In this document: positions 49,189-61,569 of the stretch, piece by piece
Position numbering within the stretch: the stretch's first letter is position 1
How the letters are laid out: each line of letters opens with the position of its first letter
Assembly (NCBI GenBank): GCA_030737835.1
Contig: JAUJYN010000012.1
Span: forward strand, 12,200,729 to 12,264,728
Direction: 5' to 3'
From: Acorus gramineus
Lineage: Eukaryota; Streptophyta; Magnoliopsida; Acorales; Acoraceae
Length of the DNA: 64,000 nt
Made by a program: the position numbers and the translations under genes
The notes under the pieces: generated by a model
Told to the model about the DNA's origin: nothing
The model's database searches: none
What the model saw: only the letters and a program-made list of their open reading frames with translations

Positions 49189-52100
49189 ATGGCTTCGACG
49201 ACCCCTCTCAAGGTCCCCAGATCCATCCCTCCCAGATCCCCCCAAACCCCCGGCACAACCCCTCTCCGCCGCTCCCTCCGCCTCTCCTCCTCCTCCTCCG
49301 CCCCTTCGGTTCCCGCGCATCCCGAGACCCCTCCGCCTCGGAAATCGCGCCCCAAGACCACCACCACCACCCCGGGAAGAAGACTCGGAACCCAAGGATC
49401 CAAGAATCCCTCTCCGGTTCCGCCGCAGGTCGCGGCGCCCCTCACTCCGGATGTCACCGATTCGGGGAAGAAGAAGCGGAGGCGATCGGAACCGGAGCCC
49501 CCCCGGGAGAGGAGTTCGAGAAAGCGCCGGACCCACTACAAGAAGGTGGTCTATGACGGCGCGGAGTTCGAGGTGGGGGACGACGTGTACGTGAAGCGGA
49601 AGGAGAGCGGCGGCGATGACGACGACGACGATCCCGAGTTGGAGGAGTGCAGGATCTGCTTCGAGTCCGGGAGGGAGACGATGATTGAGTGCGACAGGTG
49701 CCTCAATGGGTTCCATTTGAGGTGCCTCCGACCGCCCTTGAAAGAGGTCCCTGATGGGGACTGGGTTTGCATGTTCTGTGAGCCGCCTCAGAAGTCGGGG
49801 AAGAGACTGGAGCTGCCGAGGCCTCCAGAAGGGAAGAAGTTGAGGAGGACGGCGAGGGAGAAGCTTCTGTCGAGTGAGTTGTGGGCGGCGCGGATTGAGA
49901 GGTAGTGAAAAGACTTGGGCTTTGATTGAAATTGATGTGTTTGTTTGTTTGTCTTTGTTGATTGAAACCGTTTTGTTTTGGGGTAGTTTGTGGAGAGAAT
50001 CGGATGGGAGTTATTGGTTTAAAGGGAGGTGGTATTTGATCCCTGAAGAGACGGCTGCTGGGCGGCAGCCGCATAATCTTCGGAGGGAGGTCTATAGCAC
50101 AAATAATTGCGATGAAATTGAGGTACGGAAAAAATCTTCTTCTGGGTTAAATTTCAAATCTTAAATCCATTGATTAAATATTCTCAAATTGTCTTTTAGA
50201 GTTTGTTAAATTTGTTTAATTCTTGTGGAAATCATTGTTTCAATCATAAATCCTCTTGGGGTGGGTCTATTTGCTCAAGAATAAATGATAGATGAATCTT
50301 TATCAGTTAGTTGTTTGTCAGATTTCCTAAGTAGATGGATTTTTTTGTCTGTGTTTGTAGTTGGAATCTGTCGTTCGACATTGCTATGTTATGAGTCCTA
50401 AAGAATTTGCTAAAGCCAATGATGAGGGGGATGATGTCTTTCTTTGTGAATATGAGTATGATGTTCGTTGGCATAGTTTTAAGCGCATTGCGGATATTGA
50501 TGGTGATGAGGTGAGATTTTTGGCATTTCAAGATATAGATGTAGCTTACTGAGATTTATTATCTCATGTTACTGATTTTATTTTGTTGCTATGTTGAATT
50601 TGAATGTCAGAAAGATGGACAGGCAGGCAGTGATGAAGAATGGGAATCTTATAAGGAGCCTGGCTATGACTCAGATGAGGATTCAGAGTTTGAAGAGGAA
50701 GAGGATCTCATGGATGCCAAAGCTCAAAAATACCACCATCAAGGATTGGCAGCGGTACATTCATTGGTGTTCTTTGATAGTGAAAGTTATTCTGTATTTG
50801 TTGCGGATAGTGATGTTGATTCGGGGATTATAGATTGGAAATATTTGTCAACTTAATTACCCGCATTGTGCACACTGAACACACTCATTTATCCTGCAGA
50901 GTAAAGTCATCTAATAATAACTATCCATTATTTTGCACAGAACTCTAGGAAGGGACGGATGTATGGTCTTCAAAGAATAGGTGCAAAAAAGATCCCAGGA
51001 CACGTGAGATCCCACAAGCAGACTGATCTCGAGAAAGCAAAGTCGACGCTGCTTTTGGCAACTTTACCAAAATCATTGCCTTGCAGAAATAAGTAAGTGA
51101 TGCTTGGTGATGTTATACAAGTTTCATGTACAAGGTATAGTTTACTAAGTCATATGCTTGTATGTCAGAGAAATGGAAGAGATCACATCATTTATCAAGG
51201 GTGCCATTTGTGAGGACCAATGTTTAGGTCGTTGCCTTTATATTCATGGTGTCCCTGGAACTGGGAAGGTAAATTTAGTTTCCCTTTATACAAATATATT
51301 CCTTCATCATGTTAATTTTCATTTATTTGTCACCGTTATGAGAGTAAAGGGAAATTGATAGTCGGTTTCATTCTTTTACTCATCAAACAGCGTTCCCTGA
51401 ATTTTTCACTTAAATATAGACTATGAGCGTGCTTGCGGTGATGAAGAAGCTAAGGTCTGAAGTTGAAGCTGGAAGCATGAGACCTTGTTGCTTTGTTGAG
51501 ATAAATGGTTTAAAATTGTCCTCTCCAGAGGCTATATATAGGGTAAGAAATTATGTTAGCCTCTGTCACATTTTTTTTTTTTACTTTCTCTTATATCTAC
51601 ATTTCATCTGAGTGAAGCAATTTGCAGGTTATATATGAAGCTTTAAGTGGACACAGGGTTGGATGGAAAAAGGCCCTTCATTTGCTGAATGAAAGGTTCT
51701 CAGGTGGGCCTAAAGTTGATAAAAAAGAAAATCAACCTTGTATTCTCCTCATAGATGAGCTAGATCTTCTTGTGACCAGGAACCAATCGGTAATCTTGGC
51801 AATTGTTTTCCACTCTATACTTGGGCCCCTTTCTTCCACTTTTTTTACTGTCTACTGGTTTATGGAAAATATGAAAATAAAAATCATTTGTTCTATGACA
51901 GGTTTTATACAATATTCTTGACTGGCCTACTAAACCTCATTCAAAATTGATTGTAATAGGTGTGTTATATTCTTTACTATGCATTTTGCCACCCTTTTGT
52001 TTTAACTAACTAATAAATCCTATGCATTCTTGTGCAGGAATTGCAAATACGATGGATTTACCAGAAAAGTTACTTCCCCGGATATCGAGCCGTATGGGAA

Positions 52101-54722
52101 TTCAAAGGCTATGTTTTGGACCCTACAATTACCAACAACTACAGGAAATCATACTGAGTCGTCTTAAAGACATTGATGCATTTGAGAAGCAGGCTGTAGA
52201 ATTTGCTTCAAGGAAGGTAAGTCGGTGGCAGTAGAGATGTTTCTGTTTTTTGTGTTTTATTTTCAGGATTCTTAAATAAAGGTCACTAATATGTAACTGA
52301 AAAGCATGCTTTGGTCTGATCTATGTGCAAGTTACCTCACGTGGATTTGTGCAAGTTACCTCACGTGGATTTAGTACTGTGCAATGATACATGTCTTATG
52401 CATGAAGAGTCCATCATAAATTTTTAGTTCATTTTTACAGCTTATATTTATCTTTTCTGTGTATGATAGGTTGCAGCTATCTCTGGAGATGCCCGGCGTG
52501 CTTTGGAAATATGTAGGCGCGCAGCAGAGCTTGCCGATTATCAACTTAAGCAGTCACTGCAATCATCCATGACAACACCCTCCCTTCATAGTTCTGCTAC
52601 AGGCAAGCATACTGCAAGATAGATAGCAATATTGAAAATGAACAAATAATTTCTGTAATTATATTTTCGTGTCCAGCTTGTCTAGCAGCCAATCCATTAA
52701 TCTTTCTGCTTAGGTTAGTGATGCAGATTTGTCCTTGTTAAATTAATGTATGACATTGTAGAGTCTCAGCCGCCATTTAAATTCTGGGTGGTTGAATTTT
52801 GTTTATTTTTCAGTGTCATATATTCTAATTGTAAAGTCAATTGAAATTTACTTGTATATGTTTTAGGTATTGTATATTTTGAAGAACTCCTGAAAAGCTC
52901 CCTAACATGTTCAGATGACTTTGTATTCCAGGGAAATGCCTTATCACCATGTCCAATGTGGATGCTGCCATACAGGAAATGTTTCAGGCACCTCATATTA
53001 AAGTGAGTGGATGCATGTCTGGATCCATGAATTTACTTCTACTAGTTCATGTTTTATAACACACTGAAAAATATGTTAAAGTGGCAAAATGAAGAAGTCC
53101 GAATAAATTAAAATAACCAGTACATATTATTCAATAGACTTCTCTGGTTTCACAGGCTAAACACTTGAGCAAGAAAAAAAACTGAATGCCTCTTGCTATA
53201 GCAAACCATGAATTGGATTCCGAGTCATGCTTGATATTTAGTTTTAAAGATGAAGGTCTAACTATTATGGTTTATGAGGAAGAGAACTATAATTTATTAT
53301 TTACTCACAGAAAATTTATTGTGATTTTGTTTGACAGATAATGAAGAGTTCTTCAAAATTATGTAAAATTATGTTGGTGGCCATGGTACATGAGCTATAC
53401 AAAACAGGAATGGGCGAGCTGACCTTTGGCAAGGTACCTTGGTTACAATATTAGATCTCATTGCTTCTCCACCATAAATGATTCTAAATCCTTTACATTT
53501 TTTAAAAAGTATTTATATTGTTTTATCTCTAATTCAGCAATGTCTCTTGAGATCAACAGAGACCCTTCGAACTGATAAGCCCCCACTTCTTAATTTCACT
53601 GGTTATGCATGTTCACCTGATTTAATACTTGGTCATTTAGTCCAGTCTTTGCGTTCTTTTCCACTATTCAGATTCCATAGAAATTATTGCTCTGGCCATA
53701 CTTGTGTGGACTACAACTGTGTATTACTCAACATCACTCGGAAACACATGTTGCTTTCATAAGAAATCATTTCAAAATTATGAGTTGCTAAATTTAACCT
53801 GACACATGCATTAATAAACACTGCCTCTTATGAATATATTCATTCATTTATGCGTGATTCTCCATGAACTATTAGCTTAGTTCAGCATCTGATATAATGT
53901 GTTTATGGCATTGTGAATTTGCAGATGGCAACTACTGTTTCTAGTCTATGCACAAATAATGGGGAAAAGTTTCCTGGATGGGACAGCCTCTTGAGAGTCG
54001 GGTGAGTATACCACTTGCAAATCCCATTTTACTGAATTTGTCAAACTGTGTATTTAATCATCTAAGTGCATATAGTATGGGTTAACGTATAGAATCAACC
54101 TGCAAATCTTCCTTAAGTTTGTGATTTTCACTTACTTTCTTTGACGAGTTGTTCCAAAAATACGGTATTCACAAGTGCTTTGCACTTCATCATCATTTTT
54201 TTGAGTACATACATTTTGTTAGGAGACCAGATACTAAATCTTTCACTGTTTGTAATTTGTTTGCAGTTGTAAACTTGGGGAGTGCCGAATCATTCTTTGT
54301 GAGGAGGGCGCAAAGCATAGTATGCAAAAATTGCAGCTTAATTTCCCAACGTAAGTTCTGATACTCCTGAATTTGTGTCCAGCTGACATCTTTGGTTTAT
54401 AAGTTCTAAAATGGCAATAGAACCTAACTTTTATCCAGGAAAACATGTAAAAATAATTCTCCAAACCAGCAACTTCAGTCAGATCATGTCATATTCCAAA
54501 TCCACCCACATTGAACACTGTTTTATCTGATTTTCTAACAGCTAAAAAAAATGGCACTTTTGAAGAAGATTTGATGCTTACAAGATAGTGTTATGCCACC
54601 TTATTAGCAATTCATTTTTGAAACTGATACTGAACATTGGTTTTCCTTCCCTCTGCAGTGATGATGTGGCTTTTGCACTGAAGGATTGCAAGGAGCTTCC
54701 ATGGTTGGCCAAATACTTATGA
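49189..54722 (+). CDS. ORC1: Origin recognition complex subunit 1
   Basis: Largest ORC subunit, an AAA+ ATPase that marks replication origins and helps load MCM. Exons: 49189-49901, 49987-50122, 50361-50510, 50611-50754, 50941-51092, 51169-51268, 51420-51542, 51628-51789, 51902-51959, 52038-52216, 52470-52602, 52932-53002, 53338-53433, 53925-54001, 54267-54350, 54659-54722, giving 813 aa (Arabidopsis ORC1A about 809). Residues 1 to about 125 are Pro/Ser/Arg-rich with basic nuclear signals. A C4HC3 PHD finger (154-197) sits inside a BAH domain, a plant-specific ORC1 layout; the Arabidopsis PHD binds H3K4me3. Walker A GVPGTGKT is at about 459-466, Walker B ILLIDELD at about 545-552, sensor region RISSRMG follows, and a winged-helix C-terminus ends LPWLAKYL. 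Intron 11 appears to start with GC rather than GT. Confidence 0.96.
52325..52372. repeat. 24-bp perfect tandem duplication in ORC1 intron 10
   Basis: The 24-base unit starting GTGCAAGTTACCTCACGTGG occurs twice back to back. Each copy contains CACGTG overlap sequence (TCACGTGG). Confidence 0.95.
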
Positions 54723-55802
54723 TTTTTTTGAAGACACACTCTGTTTCATACAATCCGGAATTTTATTTCTAGCATCGATTCCCCCGCATCCGGGGTTTCT
54801 GAGTTATACATTTATAAATTATAAATTTTTTTGGGCTGCTGCCCCAATTTTTATCTGACAATTCAGTAACTTAACATCAATAACATACATTTTGTACTGG
54901 GGTGGTCCAACAGTTCAGTGTGACAAAATTTCAAAATCATGTCTTCTCAAATTTGTTGTGCACAAACAGTTAATCCCATTTGGTTCATGTCATTTTAATG
55001 AATTCTTTCTCAGGAATCTTTTACTAAAGGTTAGTAAATAGAATTATTCATTCTCAGAAATCCAGTTATGGGAGATTCCATAAAAGGAGAAATTTAATTT
55101 GGAATTTTCAAGAATGAACATATGAATGAATGATTTCAAACATAATTTGTTTGGATGTTCAAGAATGAACACATGAATGCATAATGAGATTGAACTCTGA
55201 ACAAGTCTTAAAAAACATTTTAGGAAGGATCCAGATTTTTACATGGTTTGAGCATGAAAAAGGGCATTAAAATTTGGTTTAAACATCCCAAATAGTCTTA
55301 CTATCAATCTTACACATATACTTGGAAATATAGCTTATCTATCTCACAATTGTAAAAATTGAATAACACCGATACAACAAAATATATATAATAAAATTAA
55401 TTAAATATAACAGTGAAATATACAATTAAACACAAAAAGAAAATATTGTTTAATGACATATATAAATCATAATTATTTTTCATTATGTTTTTTTAAGTAA
55501 AAAAAAAGAATCCAATTGGCTAGGGAAAAAGTGCAATACCTGTGCCACTGAGGGATTTGGAGATGTATAAATTCGGACAAAAATGAACATATCACGAATT
55601 TCAAAAATATTGAATAACATGTTTACATCTTAGAAACAAAAAGAACATGAAAATCTGGACAAAAAAACCAGCTACAATGACAAATTTTTGATGCTTGTAA
55701 CAGAAATTCTCTAATCTTTACAACAAAGCAGCCGATACATCTAGTTCAGTCGATCCGTGGAAACCAAAAACCAATTATATCCCTTTGTACAATTCAGATT
55801 CG
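54723..55802. other. Convergent intergenic region between ORC1 and EXAD
   Basis: Two 3' UTRs face each other. At 54971-54993 the sequence containing CCCATTTGGTTCATGTCAT matches, with one change, the reverse complement of 63079-63101, so both may be ends of one unrecognised MITE family. The segment 55080-55170 contains two 'ttcaagaatgaacatatgaatg'-type direct repeats. No gene seen. Confidence 0.6.
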
Positions 55803-58800
55803 CTAGGACGTGCTCATCAGGCATGCTTTTGGTAAACCAAAATCCTTCTGTTTAGAGCGAAGATGGTGCCTCCAAGGGTCATTGTGCAACTTGTAGTGCA
55901 GTACCTTTAAACGCGACGGTTTCAAGAACAAATTATATTGATGTGTTATGAAGGCTGTCATATAGATGACGGGGAAAAAAAGTAGGATATTTTCATGGTT
56001 CCATCTACTTCATGCGACTGTATGTTTGTATCTTATCCAAATGGGTGCTGATATACTCGGTCCATTTTGCAAATGTCACATTACTAATATGGTATATGAA
56101 ATCACAATATATACTCCCATTATGACGGTATATGCTCTATTACAAAAAACGTAAAAATATAAAAAAATATACTTCATTAGTAAAATATATGTACTTCACA
56201 AAAATCATAATGTGTGCAGTATGCAAAAGTTATTGTAAAAAGGACTCGTGGGCATTTAAATAGCGAAGGAATAAAGTAAAAAAAAAAAAATCCCACAAGT
56301 CATGGAATTGCACATTCAATTGATCATGAAGTACAGAGTTTCTATCAGGTCCATTAGTGATTCCTAGAATTGAAAAATAAGCAATTACCTGTATAAAAGT
56401 CGACAAAACATCGTCGTCCCCCAACTTTGAGATCTCCTCACCCCAGTCATAAGTTCGACCAAACAATTTTTTCTCCCTCTCTGCCTCAAGCAAAATGGCG
56501 TCACGGTATAAGAATCTCTGCCAGATGTTGCGTACATTTGAAAGCATGAACTCAATTTGCGTTTCATTGTACCCCTACAATAAGAAAAATAAGTGATTAT
56601 ATTATTGTGTAACAGATGTATGATGACCCCTATTATGTTTAAATGAACAAAAATACTTACTTGGAGGATTCGTATCAAATCTTGGATCTCGTCCTCTTTG
56701 ATGCGAACAGCAAAGCTTTTATAATTAAGTACGTTCTCATATGGAAGGAAAATCCCATCCTGAAACATACGAATAATTACATAATCACCAAAAGACTAAG
56801 TTTTTTTCCAGAGAACTTGGGCCCTGTTTGAAACAAATTTTTCAAAACAGCTTTTCATAGAAGCTGATCTCAACTATTTTTTTCATAACTGCACTTTAAA
56901 CGCTTAAATACCAAAATCCAAAACCAAAGACTGAAGGAAAAAAAAAACCGTTTGGAACCGATTATTTGAAAACTGATCTTGCATAAGCAGAATCAATTTG
57001 ACAATTGGTTTCAAACGTGGTTACGGGGCCATGGAAGGTAACTGAAAACTCCATTTTCAATAACAGCTAATATAAAGGCTTCCTTGAAGCACTCAATGTA
57101 CCTGAATTATGACAGGTATGCATCCTTGAAGGATGCTATCTTCCATGCGACCACTCCAACCATCCCCTGGAAAGACCCCACAAAATGTGGAACTAGCTAA
57201 TTCGCCATAATAGTTAAAAGATCTTTCTGGTGTCACAGTAACATTTGCATTATATTGCTTCCCTAGCTTTCCTTCCTTGTTTGGAGTCGACCCAAATTCT
57301 TCAGCTACTTTTTGCCTGATGCCCATACTATACCTGGATCACCTCGAACAAGAAATCAATATAATTTAGCAAGACATGAATGAAAAAAAAATGTTATAGT
57401 CAAAAGAGTGCCTGACGTACGTGCTTTCAGGTCTTCCATTTGCATAAGCGGGTCCCAGGTTTCCATTGAAGTAGAATAATTTTGTCCGCTCGTTACAAGG
57501 TCTGCGGAGATATATGTAATTGATATCATTCTGCAAGACTAAAATTATTCAAATAATAGTTTATATATCATTTAGACAATAGTCCTGGCAGATACCTGGC
57601 CCATAGTTTTAATTTTAAAGTATCCGGGTCAGGCCTTTTCCATGCAGGAAGAACAAGATCCTTCTCTGGGTCAAAGCATGGATGGTCTCCTCTTTTGTCA
57701 GAAGGTATGCGGTCCCAATTATCTGCCCAGTATGCCGTTGTCGACTGATTGTGCTTCGAATTTGTGTTTCCCCAGTGCACTAACATCATGCTATTCCAAA
57801 TTTCTTTAGGGGCGTAACAAGCTCCTTCATCCCATGAAAAGAACTATCTTGAAAGATGAGTACCATTATGATTAGTGTCAGGAAACAATTATGAAAAAAC
57901 AGTTTTAGCTCTTTATTTCTACAGCATACCCAGATATGATCTCTTCCAGATGAGCGATTCCAATATGGGTATTGTTCAACAATATGATCATAAGCCTTCC
58001 TATAGAGTTCCAAAGTTAGGGCGCTCCTCAAACCCATTGTTTCCTAACATGGATAAAAATACATGTATTAGAAAGTTAGAAAAGTTACTATAGGCCCCAA
58101 ATTTCACGATTTTCAGGGTATCAATATTCACTAAATAATGTACAACAGTTGGATAAGCTATACCCGCATGCTCAGATGGGGAGCATCATCTGCCCGAGTT
58201 ATAATACATGAATCAAGAACGGGAACATAGAAATAATCTGCTTCTTCACCATTTAATGTACGGTGTGCGCTAGACAGAATGCTTTCATAGAGGGCCATCT
58301 GCAAATGCAGAAATAGAAATAAATAAGAATGAATAGTATTTCTGTGTCAAAATGACACACAAGACTGGGGCAGATAAACCACCTGAGCCCCATACAGCTG
58401 ATCTGTCCAAATTGTTGTGTTCTGCTCACTATATATTCTGTTTATACACTCCAATTTGAAATGGCGCCCCTGTAATAACAAAAAGAATAAAGATTAAGAT
58501 GAAAGCTTGTATAACTGATGGAAAATTCATGAAAATTGACATCACATACCTCAAGGAGGTGACTATTGAACTCAGGAGGCAAATCATATACATATACAAG
58601 AGGCCTCTCTTTTTTCACCACAGCTTTTACATTCACATTATTACTGGTGAAGTGTGCTTCATCAGGCACATCAACTGTAGCAGGTCGAAGCCATTTAGGC
58701 CATTCTTGTATAGGTGATAATACAGATGGGACACTGCAATCTATGCCATGCCAGCCTTTGTCGCACTAGAAGAAAAATATACAGCACAGGTGTCAACTAA

Positions 58801-61569
58801 TGATCACTTTGATCAAGTGAAACATTTAAACAATGAAAAAGAGAAACAAAAATTATTGATAAATTATAAAACATGAAGTGGAGACTGAGAGATTCTATAC
58901 CTGACAAAATCCACCACGACAGTGTCCATGTCCAGAGCACTGGTTGAGGCAGCTACATGTTGATGGAATCTCACAGAACAGTCCCCAAAGTCCATCATAC
59001 TTACAATCACATTCCACTTTATATTTGACCTTTCCTGCATATGCTTCCTTCGGATCCACATTACACCACCCAAATTTGCTACTATTATAGGTAAATATGT
59101 TATCAAGGTCAGCCCTCGTCCAATTAGTGATCTTAGGACCGTCAGGTTTGGTTGGTAAGCTGGAAATATATCAATTGAAATCAAATTTATCACTCGTGGA
59201 ATATCTTGATAAATTGTTGATATAAAGAGAATAATTATATGAAGTGTAGCCTTACTTTATCTTAAATCCACATGCCTCGGGTACTGGACGATTTGGATAC
59301 TTCGTCCCTTCCCCACAAAAGCACATGGCTCTTGTCGTATCACATTGGGCAGGGCAAATAGAAACAACCCATGGCCCAAATGGTTCCTCGTGAGATCCTG
59401 GAAGATTGCAGTTCAGCTCCAATTTTTCGGAGCACGCTTCCCCTATTATTCAGTAGAAATTATAAGGTTTCTATGCAATTTTTCGTATAGAAAACTTAAA
59501 ACATATTTGCTAATGGATGTAAATAAAAAATAGTAAATGGACATCAGGCCCTACATAAGGAAAAAGAGTTGCTTGAAGACAGATTTATTAATATAAGAGA
59601 GACATTAAAGTTATTTTTTAATATAAGGGTGTGCTATATGATTACTAGGGTTGCTCCAGTCGTACAATGTGGAGATGGGAAGTCCTCATAGTTTGATTTG
59701 GCATCCTGATGTTAAGATGGGATTCTCTGTAAATCATGCAGCAATAGGCTAATGAATGATCTCCCTTCCCTTGGTAATCTGGCCACAAAACACAGAGAGA
59801 TATGGAGCCCAAAGGACCCCCACAAACTGAGCTCAACCTGATGAACATCTAAAATTCCAACACGTAATACAAGCTTTTATCTTAATCTTTATTCTTAAGG
59901 ATCAAGAGATATACTCAAATAATTCATGAAGTCATGTCCTTAAGGATCAAGAGATATACTCAAATAATTAGTGTGGTATGATGACTTCAAAAATATCACT
60001 GATTCAAATGCACATATAATGGGCTTGAGCACCTCAAACAGAGAAAATCCCTGAGTGATTAGATAGCAAATATTCATTACGTAGATCTATTTGAACCTTT
60101 GGTTCCATCAAACCAATATAATTCTTGTTAAATGCTTGATATCAGCAAATTCGCATATTCAGAATCTTATACTAGAGAACAATTAAATGAATGAAAATAT
60201 TGATGATCAAATATCATTTTTTTTAATTCTTGTTAATAAATGATCATGGAAAATGGGAACACATTTTCCCAAGTAGTGATGACACTCCAATAATCAAATC
60301 TCAGAAAAATTGTGGATGTTATAAGAGAAAAAGAATAAGCTGAAAGATTGTACTGACCAGCATATCCATGAAAGCATCTGCACTGACCCAATTCCTTATT
60401 GCAGATGCCTTGACCGCTACATTCATCCTTGCAGGTCTTTTGACCTATACCCTGCAAACATATCTTGATCAGTTAATGCAGAAGTTGATGCAAGAACCAA
60501 AAGGCATCCAGGAATTAAACTTGTTTAGATGTTATGTTCCTGCCACAGCATTTGTTTTATTTTCCTTTTGTGAATCATATCTTGTAGAACTGCTATATTA
60601 ATCAAACAAGCTTTGGCAACTTAAGTAAAATTTAATAGGCTTGCATATATAGAGCATAGAGATTGTTCCTTGTTAAAACAAACAATGGATGACAATACTG
60701 ATCAAACCCCCACCATAAAATCCTGCAAAAAATACAAATTTTCATGAAATGGAAGGTCAATCCTTCAGAGTAATTTAGGTAAGTGTGTTCCAGTTGTTGA
60801 ATCTGTGATCTAAATAACAGTCAGTAATGATAAAATGCAACATCAGACATGATATTCATCAATTTTTGACGGAAGAACATTAAAAACTAATAATTATCTT
60901 GATATGGTATTCAATCTTCAAAAATGTTGAGTTGGAGTGAATTCATCATCACACACGAATATGTCTATAAAACATTTGAATAAAAAGCAGCATAGACCAA
61001 TGATATGCACCCCCAAAATGAGGAAGAAAAATAAAAAAATCAAAGCAGGCTTCTCAATATTAATATTCCAGCCTTCTCAAAAACAATTTGAACCTGACAT
61101 CCCAAACTATTCCCCAATTCAAAACACATAACAAATTTATATATCACGGGATTCTAATCACATCACATTACCACAACATATAAAATTCAATTGCAAGTAG
61201 GCTCTATCATCATATTATTACCTCAGTGACATCAATTGCTGCCGTAACTGAATCACAACCAGAGAACCATTTTCCAATCTCAGCCTTCCAAGGCGCACCT
61301 CGATAGTTCACCGCCCCAAGAGAGTCAGTGGGGAATCGCGCATCAAAATCAATCATTCCCTGTGAAACTCCTACAAAACTTGCCCCGCCTTCCCCGACCG
61401 GCCCATTGATCGGTGAACAAGCCATCTGAGCTTGTCGGACACCAAAATAGTCGAGAGACGTAGGTAACAAAGGCGACAAGAACATGTGGACCACAGAAAC
61501 TAATGCCACCACGGAAGCAATGGTGGCCACCAGAGACCATGAACACCTCAATGTTTGAAAACCCACCAT
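55803..61569 (-). CDS. EXAD: EXAD-type extensin arabinosyltransferase (GT47 exostosin family)
   Basis: A Golgi type II membrane glycosyltransferase; Arabidopsis ExAD (At3g57630) adds the fourth arabinose to hydroxyproline arabinosides of extensins. Exons in coding order: 61569-61222, 60451-60358, 59442-59256, 59159-58901, 58765-58550, 58469-58383, 58298-58164, 58043-57930, 57843-57596, 57501-57421, 57333-57102, 56759-56661, 56574-56389, 55904-55803. All are GT-AG, phases agree, 795 aa (Arabidopsis 793 as recalled). The start [11 protein letters not shown] is the first ATG; an upstream in-frame TTG was not used. A membrane anchor spans about residues 11-31. EGF-like Cys clusters lie near 123-150 and 278-306 ([18 protein letters not shown]). 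The exostosin domain runs from about 350 ([13 protein letters not shown]) through [21 protein letters not shown] and [24 protein letters not shown] to near 740. The tail [12 protein letters not shown] ends the protein. Confidence 0.96.
56819..57030. mobile_element. MITE in EXAD intron 11
   Basis: Left end GGGCCCTGTTTGAAAC; reverse complement of the right end GGCCCCGTAACCACGTTTGAAACC, so the termini match with a short insertion in one arm. About 212 bp, non-coding, between exons 57333-57102 and 56759-56661. No clear target duplication. Confidence 0.55.
59892..59970. repeat. 45-bp tandem duplication in EXAD intron 2
   Basis: The block CTTAAGGATCAAGAGATATA, continuing to 'caaataatt', occurs at 59894 and again at 59939, an offset of 45 bases. 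The spacer between is not fully conserved. Confidence 0.8.

Noticed and set aside
48979-49716. Open frames antisense to ORC1 exon 1, and the +1 frame from 49025
   Set aside because: They lie over the GC-rich, Pro/Ser/Arg-coding first exon of ORC1; their Arg/Gly/Pro content is a shadow of it.
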